DNA from: an uncultured bacterium
GTDB taxonomy: Bacteria; Bacillota; Clostridia; Oscillospirales; Oscillospiraceae
DNA length: 64,000 nucleotides
Reading direction: 5' to 3'
Assembly: GCA_945873205.1 (NCBI GenBank)
Contig: CAMCCC010000008.1
Span: 1-64,000, forward strand
Part shown: positions 33,205 to 42,623 of the stretch, in pieces
Layout: each line of letters begins with the position of its first letter
Numbering within the stretch: position 1 is the first letter of the stretch
Program-made: the position numbers and the translations under genes
The notes under the pieces: model-generated
Databases searched by the model: none
Seen by the model: only the letters and a program-made list of their open reading frames with translations
What the model was told of the DNA's origin: nothing

Positions 33205-33266
33205 CCGGCGCTGCCGGGGGCAAATATTGATATAGAAGCGCGTCTGCGCGAAAGGATAATATTACC

Positions 33267-34100
33267 TTGAGCATCATCAAGTTTGAAAATGTACATTATA
33301 CCTATCCCGGCGACCAGATGGAGAGCCTCTGCGGCGTCAGTCTGGCAATCGAGGAGGGCAGCTTCGTGGCGGTGCTGGGGCACAACGGCTCCGGCAAATC
33401 CACCCTGGCCAAGCACATGAACGCCATCCTGGTGCCCACCGAGGGCAAGGTGACGGTGTGCGGCATCGACTCTGCCGACGAGGAGCGGCTGATCGAGCTG
33501 CGCCGGAACGTGGGCATGGTGTTCCAGAACCCGGACAACCAGATCGTCGCCAACGTGGTGGAGGACGATGTGGCCTTCGCCCCGGAGAACCTGGGGGTGG
33601 AACCCAGGGAGATTCGCCGCCGGGTGGACGAGGCTTTGAAGCAGGTGGGCATGTATGACAAGCGCCAGCATGCACCCCATCTGCTCTCCGGCGGGCAGAA
33701 GCAGCGGGTGGCCATCGCCGGCGTCATCGCCATGGAGCCCAAGATCATCGTCCTGGATGAGCCCACCGCCATGCTGGACCCCATCGGCCGGGAGGAGGTT
33801 ATCTCCACCGTCACCCGCCTGTGCCGGGAGAAGGGGATGACCGTGGTGCTGATCACCCACCACATGGATGAATGTGTGGGGGCCGACCGGCTGATCGTCA
33901 TGTCCAATGGCAGCATCGTTGCCGACGGGGTGCCGGCGGAGGTATTCGCCAATATTGAACTGATGGAACGGGAGGGCCTCACCGTGCCGGAGACTACCCG
34001 GCTTTTGTATGACCTGAAGCAGCGGGGCATGGACCTGCCCCTGACGGCGCTGGACGTGGATGCCTGCGCCAAAGAGATCGTAAAACAGCTCAGAGGATAG
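33267..34100 (+). CDS. ecfA1: Energy-coupling factor transporter ATPase EcfA1
   Basis: This is one of two ATPases of the ECF vitamin/cofactor import motor. It has 277 residues with Walker A GHNGSGKST, signature LSGGQKQR, and LDEPTAMLDP. The start is a TTG at 33267 after AAAGGATAATATTACC; no ATG fits. Three further genes follow with tiny gaps or overlaps. The substrate-binding S-components are expected elsewhere. Confidence 0.94.
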   Translation: MSIIKFENVHYTYPGDQMESLCGVSLAIEEGSFVAVLGHNGSGKSTLAKHMNAILVPTEGKVTVCGIDSADEERLIELRRNVGMVFQNPDNQIVANVVEDDVAFAPENLGVEPREIRRRVDEALKQVGMYDKRQHAPHLLSGGQKQRVAIAGVIAMEPKIIVLDEPTAMLDPIGREEVISTVTRLCREKGMTVVLITHHMDECVGADRLIVMSNGSIVADGVPAEVFANIELMEREGLTVPETTRLLYDLKQRGMDLPLTALDVDACAKEIVKQLRG

Positions 34101-34103
34101 AAC

Positions 34104-34964
34104 ATGTCAGAGATTATCGTGGAGAAGCTGCGCCATGTTTACAGCGCGGGCACTCCTTTTGAAGTGGCGGCCATTGAGGACATCGATCTGGTGATTCCCC
34201 AGGGCCAGCTGGTGGGCATCATCGGCCATACAGGCTCCGGCAAGTCCACCTTTATCCAGCATATGAACGCCCTGCTTGCCCCCAGCGCCGGCAAGGTCTG
34301 CTGCGGCGGGCAGGACATCAACGAGAGCAAGATCAGCCGCCGGGATGTGAAGCACCAGGTGGGCCTGGTGTTCCAGTACCCGGAGTATCAGCTCTTTGAG
34401 GAGACGGTGTATAAGGACATCGCCTTCGGGCCGAAGAACATGAAGCTCTCCGAGGAGGAGATCGACCAGCGGGTGCGGGAGGCAGCCGGCTTTGTGGGCG
34501 TGGAGGAGGAACTGTTTGAAAAGTCCCCCCTGGAACTGTCCGGCGGGCAGAAGCGCCGCATCGCCATCGCCGGCGTCATTGCCATGCGCCCCGGGGTGCT
34601 GATTCTGGACGAGCCCACCGCCGGCCTGGACCCTGCCGGATGCCGCCAGATATTGGACAACATCTGCGCCTACCGGGAAAAGACCGGGGCCACCGTCATC
34701 ATCGTCAGCCACAATATGGACGATGTGGCCCGCATCGCGGAGCGGATCATCGTTTTCAGCCATGGCCGGGTGGTGATGGACGGCAGCGCCGGAGAGGTGT
34801 TCTCCCGGGCGCAGGAGCTGATCGACATCGGTCTGGACGTGCCCCACGCAACGGCCCTGGCCCTGGCCCTTCGCAAGCAGGGGCTTCAACTGCCGGAGGG
34901 CATCTACACCCATGAGCAGCTTCTTAGCGCCATTCTGGAGATAAGGGGGGCCGCGGTATGCTGA
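34104..34964 (+). CDS. ecfA2: Energy-coupling factor transporter ATPase EcfA2
   Basis: This is the second ECF ATPase, 286 residues. Walker A is GHTGSGKST, signature LSGGQKRR, Walker B LILDEPTAGLDP. It pairs with EcfA1, and the two clasp the EcfT coupling helices. It lies 3 bp after ecfA1 and overlaps ecfT by 7 bp. Confidence 0.95.
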   Translation: MSEIIVEKLRHVYSAGTPFEVAAIEDIDLVIPQGQLVGIIGHTGSGKSTFIQHMNALLAPSAGKVCCGGQDINESKISRRDVKHQVGLVFQYPEYQLFEETVYKDIAFGPKNMKLSEEEIDQRVREAAGFVGVEEELFEKSPLELSGGQKRRIAIAGVIAMRPGVLILDEPTAGLDPAGCRQILDNICAYREKTGATVIIVSHNMDDVARIAERIIVFSHGRVVMDGSAGEVFSRAQELIDIGLDVPHATALALALRKQGLQLPEGIYTHEQLLSAILEIRGAAVC

Positions 34965-35755
34965 AGGACATTACCCTGGGCCAGTTCTTCCCCGGCGACA
35001 CCATCGCCCACCGGCTGGACCCCCGCACCAAGCTGCTGCTGGTGGTGCTGTTCATCGTGGCCCTGTTCCAGGCCAGGGGCTGGGTTGCTTACGGCGTCCT
35101 CACCCTGACGGTGGCAGCGTGTATGACCGTGTCCCACATCAGCGCCAGAAACATTTTCAAGGGCCTCAAGCCCATGATCTTTATCCTCGCCCTCACCGGC
35201 GTGCTGAACATCTTCTACACCGGCGGCACCCCCATCCTCCCCGGCTGGATCATCACCTGGGAGGGCATCGCCCGGGCCATCCAGATGGTGCTGCGCATCG
35301 TGCTGCTGATCACCGGCACCTTCCTGCTGACCTATACCACCAGCCCCATCGCCCTGACCGACGGGCTGGAGCTGCTGCTGAACCCTCTGAAAAAGCTGCG
35401 CTTCCCGGTGCATGAAATGACTATCATGATGAGCATGGCCCTGCGCTTTATCCCCACCCTCATTGAGGAGACGGATAAGATCATGTCCGCCCAGAAGGCC
35501 AGAGGTGCGGATTTTGAGACCGGCAGCCTGATGGACCGGGCCAAGGCGCTGCTGCCGGTGCTGGTGCCGCTGTTCGTCTCTGCCTTCCGCCGGGCGGACG
35601 AGCTGGCCGTGGCCATGGAGAGCCGCTGCTACCACGGCGGCGAGGGCCGCACGAGAATGAAGCAGCTGATCCTGAAGGGCAGGGACTACATCGCCCTGGC
35701 GCTGGGCATCCTGCTGCTGGCGGGAATCATTTATTTGAAGAAGTGGGGTCTATGA
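34958..35755 (+). CDS. ecfT: Energy-coupling factor transporter transmembrane protein EcfT
   Basis: This is the membrane scaffold of the ECF transporter, 265 residues with about five to six helices. The coupling motif with Ala-Arg-Gly is visible (AQKARGADFETGSL), and a second, less conserved motif (RRADELAVAMESRCYHGGEG) lies nearer the C-terminus. It overlaps ecfA2 by 7 bp and truA by 4 bp. The order A1-A2-T-truA is the standard one in Firmicutes. Confidence 0.94.
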   Translation: MLKDITLGQFFPGDTIAHRLDPRTKLLLVVLFIVALFQARGWVAYGVLTLTVAACMTVSHISARNIFKGLKPMIFILALTGVLNIFYTGGTPILPGWIITWEGIARAIQMVLRIVLLITGTFLLTYTTSPIALTDGLELLLNPLKKLRFPVHEMTIMMSMALRFIPTLIEETDKIMSAQKARGADFETGSLMDRAKALLPVLVPLFVSAFRRADELAVAMESRCYHGGEGRTRMKQLILKGRDYIALALGILLLAGIIYLKKWGL

Positions 35756-36519
35756 AGAATATCGCCCTGATCCTGCGCTATGACGGCAGCCGCTATCATG
35801 GCTGGCAGGTGCAGAAAAATGAGATCAGCGTGGCCCAGACCCTGGAGGAGGCCCTGAGTAAAACCTGCGGCCACCCGGTGAAAACCGTGGGCTGCGGCCG
35901 CACCGACGCGGGGGTCCACGCCCTGCGCTACTGCGCCAACTTCCGCTCCGACACCCGGATTCCTCTGGAGCGGCTGCCCCTGGCGGTGAACTCCCGCCTG
36001 CCGGGGGATATCGCCGTGCTGGAGGCGGTGGAGGCCCCGGAGGACTTTAACGCCATCGGCTCATGTATAAAAAAGGAATATGTATATAAAATATTAAACA
36101 GCAACATCCGCGACCCCTTTTTGCAGCAGCGGGTCTGCTTCTACCCCCAGCACCTGGACATGGAGCTGATGCAGCGGGCGGGCCGGGCCTTCGAGGGTAC
36201 CCATGATTTCAAAGCCGTCCGCAGCGAGGGCACCCAGACCAAGACCACCGTGCGCACGGTGCACTGGTGCCGGGCGGAGAAGGAGGGGGACCTGATCACC
36301 ATCTCCATCTGCGCCAACGGTTTTCTGTACAATATGTGCCGGGCCATGGTGGGCACCATGGTCTACGCCTCCTACGGCAAGCTGCTGCCGGAGGATATCC
36401 CCCACCTGCTGGAGATCGGGGACCGGCGGCTCACCGGCCCCACCATGCCGCCCCAGGGCCTGTATCTCAACCGGGTCTGGTACGACGGAGCGGTGGGCGA
36501 GATGTTTTCCAGATATTGA
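35752..36519 (+). CDS. truA: tRNA pseudouridine(38-40) synthase
   Basis: TruA makes pseudouridine in the anticodon stem-loop of tRNAs. It is 255 residues, with catalytic Asp52 in GRTDAGVHA. The start is taken as the ATG overlapping the ecfT stop; a GTG 9 nt upstream is possible. Around 36061-36105 the codons are strikingly AT-rich (encoding CIKKEYVYKILNSN) within an otherwise GC-rich gene, without a frameshift. Confidence 0.95.
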   Translation: MKNIALILRYDGSRYHGWQVQKNEISVAQTLEEALSKTCGHPVKTVGCGRTDAGVHALRYCANFRSDTRIPLERLPLAVNSRLPGDIAVLEAVEAPEDFNAIGSCIKKEYVYKILNSNIRDPFLQQRVCFYPQHLDMELMQRAGRAFEGTHDFKAVRSEGTQTKTTVRTVHWCRAEKEGDLITISICANGFLYNMCRAMVGTMVYASYGKLLPEDIPHLLEIGDRRLTGPTMPPQGLYLNRVWYDGAVGEMFSRY

Positions 36520-36655
36520 TGGCTATGTTATGATATATTTGTTCATAAACTAATGATAAAATGGCGGGAGAGCGGCAAACGGCTGATGGGAGCGGTGTGG
36601 GCATCGCTCCTTATGAGAGAGTAAAACGTGGAAATACATAAAGGATGAAATACGA
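36520..36655. other. AT-rich intergenic region before the CvpA gene
   Basis: It contains a hairpin, GGAGCG with CGCTCC around a 10-nt loop (about 36589-36610), and AT-rich sequence with several weak -10-like boxes. I could not assign a single promoter. No terminator for truA is evident, so read-through into the CvpA gene is possible. Confidence 0.4.
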
Positions 36656-37372
36656 ATGAAGATAATAATCGATATCCTGCTTCTGGTAATCATCGCCCTG
36701 TGTACCTGGAACGGGTATAAGCGGGGCCTGGTGGGCAGCGTGGCTGGGATTCTGGCCATCATCATCGCCCTCTTCGGCGCAAGCCTTTTGTCCTCGGCCT
36801 ATGCCCATGAGGTGGTCCCGGCGCTGGAGCCTTTTGTGGACGGGTATATCGACTCCCAGAAGACCCGGGACGACGTGCTGGAGCGGCTGGGCTACGGCAA
36901 CAGCGACCTGTCCCTGGAGGATATCCTGGCCCAGGACAGTTCCCTGCGCTATGACTATGCCTATGAGTGCATGATCAACGTGGGCTTCTACGAGAAACGG
37001 GCGGACACCCTGGCCGGCCGTGCCGTGTCCGTGGCGGAGGAAAATAACTGCACCATGACCCAGGCGGTGGTCTCCGTCCTGTGTGACACCATCACCTATG
37101 TGGGGGCCATGGTCATTGCCTTTTTACTGATTCTGATCTTCCTGGTGGCCATCGGCAACGTAGGCAACCTGTCCTTCCGATTGCCCAACATGGAGGCCCT
37201 GGACGAGGTGGGCGGCGCCATGCTGGGCTTTGCCAAAGCTTTTCTCTACTGCGTGCTGCTGTGCTGGCTGCTCAGCTTCCTGGGCGCCGTCATCGGGCGG
37301 GACACCATGGAGCGCACCACCCTTGGCCGCTTTTTCCTGATATTCGACTTTTTAACCAACAGCCTGATGTAA
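36656..37372 (+). CDS. CvpA family membrane protein
   Basis: This is a 238-residue membrane protein with about four helices. The first is IIIDILLLVIIALCTWNGYKRG, followed by the family pattern of a Gly-rich second helix. The long external loop (about 60-140) is acidic. CvpA proteins are linked to colicin V production in E. coli and to envelope functions elsewhere. Its exact job here is unknown. It is followed at 37 bp by the Clp chaperone gene. Confidence 0.85.
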   Translation: MKIIIDILLLVIIALCTWNGYKRGLVGSVAGILAIIIALFGASLLSSAYAHEVVPALEPFVDGYIDSQKTRDDVLERLGYGNSDLSLEDILAQDSSLRYDYAYECMINVGFYEKRADTLAGRAVSVAEENNCTMTQAVVSVLCDTITYVGAMVIAFLLILIFLVAIGNVGNLSFRLPNMEALDEVGGAMLGFAKAFLYCVLLCWLLSFLGAVIGRDTMERTTLGRFFLIFDFLTNSLM

Positions 37373-37409
37373 TCAACACAGGCAGCTATACTTATAACGG
37401 AGGCAATCC

Positions 37410-39743
37410 ATGCAGCCTACAATGTGTTCCCGCTGCGGTAAAAACGTGGCGATCGTATTCATTACCAAAATAGAAGCAGGCCAGACCAAGAACGAGGGTC
37501 TGTGCCTAAAGTGCGCCCGGGAACTGCACATAAAGCCCATTGACGACGTGATCAACAAAATGGGCATCAGTGACGACGACCTGGACAGTCTCACCGGCGA
37601 CCTCAGCTCCGCCATGTCCGGCCTGGAGAGCCTGATGCCCGTGGAAGAAGGGGACGACAGCATCGAGGACGACGGCAAGACCGCCACCTTCCCCTTCCTC
37701 AGCCGCCTGTTCGGCGGCAATAATGCCGGGGATAACGGCGGCAGCAACGCCGAAGCGCCCCGCCGGCCGGAGCCCAAGGAAACCCCCAAGGCCCCCAAGC
37801 GGAAGTTCCTGGACAGCTATTGCATCGACCTGACCCAGCGGGCCAGGGAGGGCAAGCTGGACAATATGATCGGCCGGGAGGAGGAGCTGGAGCGGGTGAT
37901 CCAGATCCTGAACCGGCGGCAGAAGAATAACCCCTGCCTGATCGGCGAGCCCGGCGTGGGCAAGACCGCCATCGCCGAGGGCCTGGCCCAGCGCATCGCC
38001 ATGGGCAACGTGCCCTATAAGCTGCAGGATAAGCAGGTCTTTCTGCTGGACCTTACCGCTCTGGTGGCGGGCACCCAGTTCCGGGGCCAGTTTGAAAGCC
38101 GCATGAAGGGCCTCATTGAGGAGATCCGCAAGCTGGGCAACATCATCCTGGTCATTGACGAGGTGCATAACATCGTGGGCGCCGGGGATGCCGAGGGCAG
38201 CATGAACGCCGCCAACATCCTCAAGCCCGCCCTGTCCCGTGGGGAAATTCAGGTCATCGGCGCCACCACCTTTACCGAGTACCGCAAGCATATCGAGAAG
38301 GACTCCGCCCTGGAGCGGCGTTTCCAGCCGGTGACGGTGAATGAGCCCTCCATTGAGGACAGCGTGAAGATCATCAAGGGCATCGCCCATTATTATGAGG
38401 AGCACCACGGCGTGCGCATCCCGGAGGAGATGTGCCGCCAGGCCGTGCTGCTCAGCGAGCGGTATATTACCGACCGCTTCCTGCCGGATAAGGCCATCGA
38501 CCTGATCGACGAGGCCTGCTCTGACGTGAATCTGAAGGATGAGAATATCAACAAGCGGATGATGGCCCAGCGGGACCTGGAGAACATCCGCTTTGAGCGG
38601 GAGGGCCTCATGTCCGCCGAAGCCCCCAAGGGCATGGAGATGACCGAGGAACTGCTGGATCAGCGCTACGCCCGCATTGCCCAGCTGCGCAGCAAGGAGC
38701 TGCAGCTGGAGCAGCAGCTGAAAGAGCTGGACGCGAAGCCCACGCCGGAGCTGGGGCTGGATAACCTGGCCCGGGTCATCGAGCTGTGGACCAAAATCCC
38801 CGCTTCCAGCATCCGTGAGGATGAGCTGGAGCATCTGGCCGGGCTGGAAGGCCGGCTGAAGGAGCATATTGTGGGCCAGGATGAGGCGGTCTCCGCCGTC
38901 TGCGCCGCCATCAAGCGCAGCCGGGTGGGCCTGAAAACCCACCGCAAGCCGGTGAGCTTCATCTTCGTGGGCGGTACCGGCGTAGGCAAGACCGAGCTGG
39001 TCAAGCGCCTGGCGGCGGATATGTTCGATTCCCCGGAGGCTTTGATTCGTCTGGATATGTCGGAGTTTATGGAGAAGTTCTCCGTCTCCCGCATCATCGG
39101 TTCCCCTCCTGGCTATGTGGGCTATGATGAGGCGGGGCAGCTGACGGAGAAGATCCGCCGCAAGCCCTACAGTGTGGTGCTCTTTGACGAGATCGAGAAG
39201 GCCCACCCGGATGTAATGAACATCCTGCTGCAGATTCTGGACGACGGCCGCATTACCGACGCCCAGGGCCGCACCGTGAACTTTGAGAATACCATCATCA
39301 TCATGACCACCAATGCCGGCAGCAACAACAAGACCGGCAGCGTGGGCTTCGGCGGCAGTCTCAGTGACATGAGCCGGGAGCGGGCCATGAAGGCCCTGAA
39401 CGAGTTCCTGCGGCCGGAGTTTATCAACCGTGTGGATGAGGTGGTCTGCTTCAACCAGCTCAGCGAAGAAAACTTCCGTGCCATCGCCGCCTTGATGCTC
39501 TCCGAGCTGCGGGACGTGATGGCGGAGAAGAACATTACCCTGACCTGGGACGAGAGCCTGATCGACCATCTGGTGAAGGAGGGCTACTCCGTCACCTACG
39601 GCGCCCGGAATCTGCGCCGCCTGATCCAGAAGCAGATCGAGGACGCCATTGCCGAGAAGCTGATCGCCGGGCGCAATACCAAGGTCAGCGCCATCTGCCT
39701 GTCCGCTGCGGAGGGTAAGGTGGAGATCGAAACAAAGGAGTAA
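37410..39743 (+). CDS. Clp protease ATP-binding subunit, ClpE-like (zinc finger, two AAA+ domains)
   Basis: This 777-residue unfoldase feeds proteins to ClpP. It begins with a zinc-finger (Cys6, Cys9, Cys32, Cys35), a ClpE trait. An acidic and Pro-rich linker follows (about 55-130). The first AAA+ domain has GEPGVGKTA (about 178-186) and the second GGTGVGKTE (about 520-528). A short middle segment lies between. The ClpP-contact loop tripeptide is VGF in [10 protein letters not shown] CtsR gene, the usual regulator, was not seen. Four genes follow with tight spacing. Confidence 0.93.
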   Translation: MQPTMCSRCGKNVAIVFITKIEAGQTKNEGLCLKCARELHIKPIDDVINKMGISDDDLDSLTGDLSSAMSGLESLMPVEEGDDSIEDDGKTATFPFLSRLFGGNNAGDNGGSNAEAPRRPEPKETPKAPKRKFLDSYCIDLTQRAREGKLDNMIGREEELERVIQILNRRQKNNPCLIGEPGVGKTAIAEGLAQRIAMGNVPYKLQDKQVFLLDLTALVAGTQFRGQFESRMKGLIEEIRKLGNIILVIDEVHNIVGAGDAEGSMNAANILKPALSRGEIQVIGATTFTEYRKHIEKDSALERRFQPVTVNEPSIEDSVKIIKGIAHYYEEHHGVRIPEEMCRQAVLLSERYITDRFLPDKAIDLIDEACSDVNLKDENINKRMMAQRDLENIRFEREGLMSAEAPKGMEMTEELLDQRYARIAQLRSKELQLEQQLKELDAKPTPELGLDNLARVIELWTKIPASSIREDELEHLAGLEGRLKEHIVGQDEAVSAVCAAIKRSRVGLKTHRKPVSFIFVGGTGVGKTELVKRLAADMFDSPEALIRLDMSEFMEKFSVSRIIGSPPGYVGYDEAGQLTEKIRRKPYSVVLFDEIEKAHPDVMNILLQILDDGRITDAQGRTVNFENTIIIMTTNAGSNNKTGSVGFGGSLSDMSRERAMKALNEFLRPEFINRVDEVVCFNQLSEENFRAIAALMLSELRDVMAEKNITLTWDESLIDHLVKEGYSVTYGARNLRRLIQKQIEDAIAEKLIAGRNTKVSAICLSAAEGKVEIETKE

Positions 39744-39750
39744 GAGAGCG

Positions 39751-40272
39751 ATGGGGAAAATTCAGATCATCCAGGGCGATATCACGAAGCAGGCAGTGGA
39801 CGCCATCGTCAACGCCGCCAACTGCTCCCTGCTGGGGGGCGGCGGGGTGGACGGCGCCATCCACCGGGCGGCAGGGCCGGAGCTGCTGGCCGAGTGCCGC
39901 ACCTTAAACGGCTGTGCCACCGGCCAGGCCAAGATCACCAAGGGCTACCGGCTGCCGGCAAAGTATGTGATCCATACCCCCGGCCCGGTGTGGCACGGCG
40001 GCAGCCGTGGGGAGGCGGAGCTGCTGGCCTCCTGCTACCGTTCCTGCCTGACGCTGGCCCGGGAGCATGGCTGCAAAACCGTGGATTTCCCCTCCATCAG
40101 CACAGGGGTCTACCACTTCCCCCTGGAACAGGCGGCAGAGATCGCCATTTCCACCATTGCGGAGTTTCTGGAGACGGCCCCGGAGCTGCAGCAGGTGCGG
40201 ATGGTCTGCTTTGATGAGCGCACCAAGGCCCACTATGACCGGACTCTGGCCCGGCTGGAGGGGGCAAAATGA
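39751..40272 (+). CDS. Macrodomain protein (ADP-ribose/O-acetyl-ADP-ribose hydrolase type)
   Basis: This 173-residue macrodomain protein resembles YmdB-type O-acetyl-ADP-ribose deacetylases. Signatures are the start [20 protein letters not shown], the Gly-rich [14 protein letters not shown], and [15 protein letters not shown]. It removes or binds ADP-ribose groups. It lies 7 bp after the ClpE-like gene and overlaps the rhomboid gene by 4 bp. Confidence 0.93.
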   Translation: MGKIQIIQGDITKQAVDAIVNAANCSLLGGGGVDGAIHRAAGPELLAECRTLNGCATGQAKITKGYRLPAKYVIHTPGPVWHGGSRGEAELLASCYRSCLTLAREHGCKTVDFPSISTGVYHFPLEQAAEIAISTIAEFLETAPELQQVRMVCFDERTKAHYDRTLARLEGAK

Positions 40273-40835
40273 AGCGCAGGTACATCAAGCTCCACTATAA
40301 TTCCCCGGTGGTGCTGACCTTTGCCCTGGTTTCTCTGGGCGCGCTGCTGCTGGGCTACCTCACCGACGGGGCCAGTACATACAAGTGCTTCAGCGTCTAC
40401 CGGGCGCCCCTGACCGATTTCTGGACCTATCCCCGCTTTGTGCTCCATGTGCTGGGCCATGGCGATTACAGCCACTATATCGGCAACATGATGATGATTT
40501 TGGTGGTGGGGCCGCCGCTGGAGGAAAAGTACGGCAGCCGTCCGTTGTTCTGGGCCATCTTTCTCACGGCCCTGATCTCCGGCATGGTGCACTTTCTCTT
40601 CTTCCCCAACACTGCCCTGCTGGGGGCTTCCGGCATCGTGTTCATGATGATCGTCATGTCCTCCCTGTCCGGCATGAAAAACGGCAGCATCCCCATCACC
40701 CTGATCCTGGTGCTGCTGCTGTACATCGGCGGGGAGATCGTCAACGGCTTCGTGCTGCAGGATAATATCTCCCAGCTGACCCATATCGTGGGCGGCGTCT
40801 GCGGTGCCCTGCTGGGCATCAGCATGAGGAAATAG
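40269..40835 (+). CDS. Rhomboid family intramembrane serine protease
   Basis: This is a 188-residue protein with about six membrane helices. The catalytic serine is in GASGIVF (Ser121) and the histidine in THIVGG (His172). The His-rich helix [14 protein letters not shown] has the family H-x-x-x-N pattern. It is predicted to cut within membrane-bound substrates. It is translation-coupled with the macrodomain gene. Confidence 0.9.
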   Translation: MKRRYIKLHYNSPVVLTFALVSLGALLLGYLTDGASTYKCFSVYRAPLTDFWTYPRFVLHVLGHGDYSHYIGNMMMILVVGPPLEEKYGSRPLFWAIFLTALISGMVHFLFFPNTALLGASGIVFMMIVMSSLSGMKNGSIPITLILVLLLYIGGEIVNGFVLQDNISQLTHIVGGVCGALLGISMRK

Positions 40836-40838
40836 CCC

Positions 40839-41291
40839 ATGGAAAACGTATTGATCAGTGCCTGCCTGCTGGGCTTTGAATGCAAATACTGCGGCGGCAG
40901 CAACAAGCTCCCGGAGCAGCAGCTGGCCGCTCTGCGGGAACGCTTCCGTCTCATCCCTGTCTGCCCGGAAACCGCCGGCGGCCTGCCCACCCCCCGGGAC
41001 CCCAGCGAGCGCCTGGGGGACAAGGTGGTCAGCAACCAGGGCCGGGATGTGACGGCCCAGTACCAGAAGGGGGCGGAAACCGCTTTGACTTTGGCCCGCC
41101 GCTACGGCTGCAAGGCGGCGCTGCTGAAAGAAAAAAGCCCCTCCTGCGGCAGCGGGCTGATCTATGACGGCAGCTTCACCGGCACCCTTGTGACCGGCGA
41201 CGGCGTGGCAGCCCAAATGCTGAAAGAAGAGGGGCTCATCGTCTTTGGCGAGAGCGATACGGAACTGCTTATTACGGTGTTTCAGGAATGA
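40839..41291 (+). CDS. DUF523 domain protein
   Basis: This 150-residue protein has the DUF523 hallmarks: the Cys-rich start SACLLGFECKYCGG, PVCPETAGGLPTPR, and KEKSPSCGSG. The spaced cysteines suggest a metal or cluster site or a redox role, but the function is unknown. It lies 3 bp after the rhomboid gene and is last in the run. Its final codons overlap a terminator-like hairpin. Confidence 0.9.
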   Translation: MENVLISACLLGFECKYCGGSNKLPEQQLAALRERFRLIPVCPETAGGLPTPRDPSERLGDKVVSNQGRDVTAQYQKGAETALTLARRYGCKAALLKEKSPSCGSGLIYDGSFTGTLVTGDGVAAQMLKEEGLIVFGESDTELLITVFQE

Positions 41292-41299
41292 AACACCGT
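41274..41299 (+). terminator. First copy of a duplicated hairpin
   Basis: A palindrome with a 10-bp stem (ACGGTGTTTC with GAAACACCGT) overlaps the DUF523 stop codon. Here it lacks a T-run. The same hairpin with T-run recurs at 41517-41549, with a dispersed repeat in between. Confidence 0.8.
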
Positions 41300-41300
41300 T

Positions 41301-41516
41301 CAGCTTGTCAAAGGACCAGCCAAAGCCTCCCCTGTGTAAGGGGAGGTGGCAAAAATCTCTGATTTTTGACGGAGGGGTTGTAAAGGAAACGTTCAATATT
41401 TGCAAGCTATAACTAAAAAGCTGGAACATTTCATAAAACAATCCCTCAGTCAGCTTCGCTGACAGCTCCCTTTACACAAGGGAGCCAGACAGGTTACCGG
41501 ATTTTTGACAGTATCC
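41301..41516. repeat. Family B dispersed repeat flanked by a 27-bp direct repeat
   Basis: About 216 bp begin CAGCTTGTCAAAGG and end near TTTTTGACAG, forming short terminal inverted repeats. Inside are facing hairpins CCTCCCC...GGGGAGG, AAATCTCTGATTTTTGACGG, CAGTCAGCTTCGCTGACAGC and CTCCCTTTACACAAGGGAG. A near-identical copy is at 45118-45330. The flanking 27 bp (41274-41300 and 41517-41543) are identical direct copies of the DUF523 terminator. This looks like an insertion that duplicated its target, though 27 bp is long for that. Confidence 0.85.
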
Positions 41517-41549
41517 ACGGTGTTTCAGGAATGAAACACCGTTTTTTTA
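41517..41549 (+). terminator. Second copy of the duplicated terminator, with T-run
   Basis: The same 10-bp stem as at 41274 is here followed by TTTTTTT. It restores termination behind the repeat. Confidence 0.85.
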
Positions 41550-41556
41550 TCCTTTC

Positions 41557-41585
41557 TTGACTTGCCCTGTCTGGGACGATATAAT
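41557..41585 (+). promoter_or_regulatory. Promoter of the SGNH-MBOAT operon
   Basis: TTGACT (41557-41562) and TATAAT (41580-41585) are spaced 17 bp, 32 bp before the start codon. Confidence 0.82.
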
Positions 41586-41617
41586 AAACTGTCATAAACC
41601 AAGCGTTGAGGTCAGAT

Positions 41618-42622
41618 ATGAAGAAGTTTTTTATCTGGATCGGGAAGGCGGCTGTGGCCGGCGCGGCGGCATTGCTGCTGCTGTGCCTGTGGTGCAGCTT
41701 CTATTATAACGTCCCCATCCACTATACCAACGAAACCGGCGCCACGGAGTACAAGTGGGAGAGCAACAAGTTCTTCCGCAAAGGCACCGAGGGCTTCGCC
41801 TTTGGCCGCACCAATAACGAGGGCTTTGTGAACCTGCGGGACTATACCCCCGGGGAGCAGATCGACATTCTGCTGATGGGCTCCTCCCATATGGAGGGGA
41901 TGAACGTGCAGCCGGAGGAGAACACCGCCGCCGTGCTGAACCGGCTCTTTGCCGGGGAGAAGTATACCTATAACATCGGCACCTCCGGCCACACCCTGAT
42001 GTATTGTCTCAAGCGCCTGGACGCGGCCCTGGATACCTACGCCCCCGGCGGCTTCGTGGTCATGGAGACCCGCACCCTGGACTTCTCCCAGGCGGAGCTG
42101 ACAGCGGTGGCGGAGGGGACCCTGCCGGACATTCCCTCCCACACCGGCGGCCTGGTGGAGCTGATGCAGCGCCTGCCCTATCTGAGGCTGTTGTACACCA
42201 AGTATGTGAAGGACGGCGGCGACGGGGATGGGGAGCCGCAGACGCAGACCGCCCCGCTCCAAACGGACACCGCCGAAAAAGCATCCCTGCTGAACACCGT
42301 CCTCTCCCGAGCGGCGGAGCGCTGCCAGGCCAAGGGGGTGCAGCTCATCATCGTCTATGACCCGGTGGTCTATACGGATGAGACCGGCGCCGGCTATACC
42401 GAGACGGACCCGGCGGATCGGGCCGCCATGGAAGCGGCCTGCCGGGAAAACGGGATTCAGTTTGTGGACCTGACGGACAGCTATCTGGCGGGCTTTGGCC
42501 AGCAGCACAGGCTGCCCTACGGCTTTGCCAACACCTCCCCCGGCAGCGGCCATATGAACGCCTGGGGCCACCGGCTCTTTGCCCAGGCCGTATATGACAC
42601 CGTAAAAGAAATGGAGGGCTGA
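41618..42622 (+). CDS. Membrane-anchored SGNH-like acyl-transfer protein
   Basis: This 334-residue protein has one N-terminal membrane helix (about 7-27) and an extracellular SGNH-type domain. The nucleophile motif is LLMGSSHMEGMN (Ser89/Ser90), a Gly block GTSGHTL follows, and GSGHMNAWGH near residue 310 provides the late His. It precedes an MBOAT acyltransferase by one base, as in AlgI/AlgJ-type pairs that acetylate envelope polymers. GAGG precedes the ATG at 41618. The acceptor polymer is unknown. Confidence 0.83.
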   Translation: MKKFFIWIGKAAVAGAAALLLLCLWCSFYYNVPIHYTNETGATEYKWESNKFFRKGTEGFAFGRTNNEGFVNLRDYTPGEQIDILLMGSSHMEGMNVQPEENTAAVLNRLFAGEKYTYNIGTSGHTLMYCLKRLDAALDTYAPGGFVVMETRTLDFSQAELTAVAEGTLPDIPSHTGGLVELMQRLPYLRLLYTKYVKDGGDGDGEPQTQTAPLQTDTAEKASLLNTVLSRAAERCQAKGVQLIIVYDPVVYTDETGAGYTETDPADRAAMEAACRENGIQFVDLTDSYLAGFGQQHRLPYGFANTSPGSGHMNAWGHRLFAQAVYDTVKEMEG

Positions 42623-42623
42623 C

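Noticed and set aside
36560-36640. A possible second copy of the small-peptide module before the CvpA gene (shared CATCGCTCCTT)
   Set aside because: Only a short match; there is no peptide frame with a ribosome site and no facing promoter.
37506-39569. A 687-codon frame opposite the ClpE-like gene
   Set aside because: Pure antisense shadow of conserved AAA+ motifs; no family features.
37410-41291. Reading the ClpE-macrodomain-rhomboid genes as an anti-phage defence island
   Set aside because: Nothing nearby looks like a defence effector or mobile border, and all four families are common chromosomal genes; a stress role is more likely.
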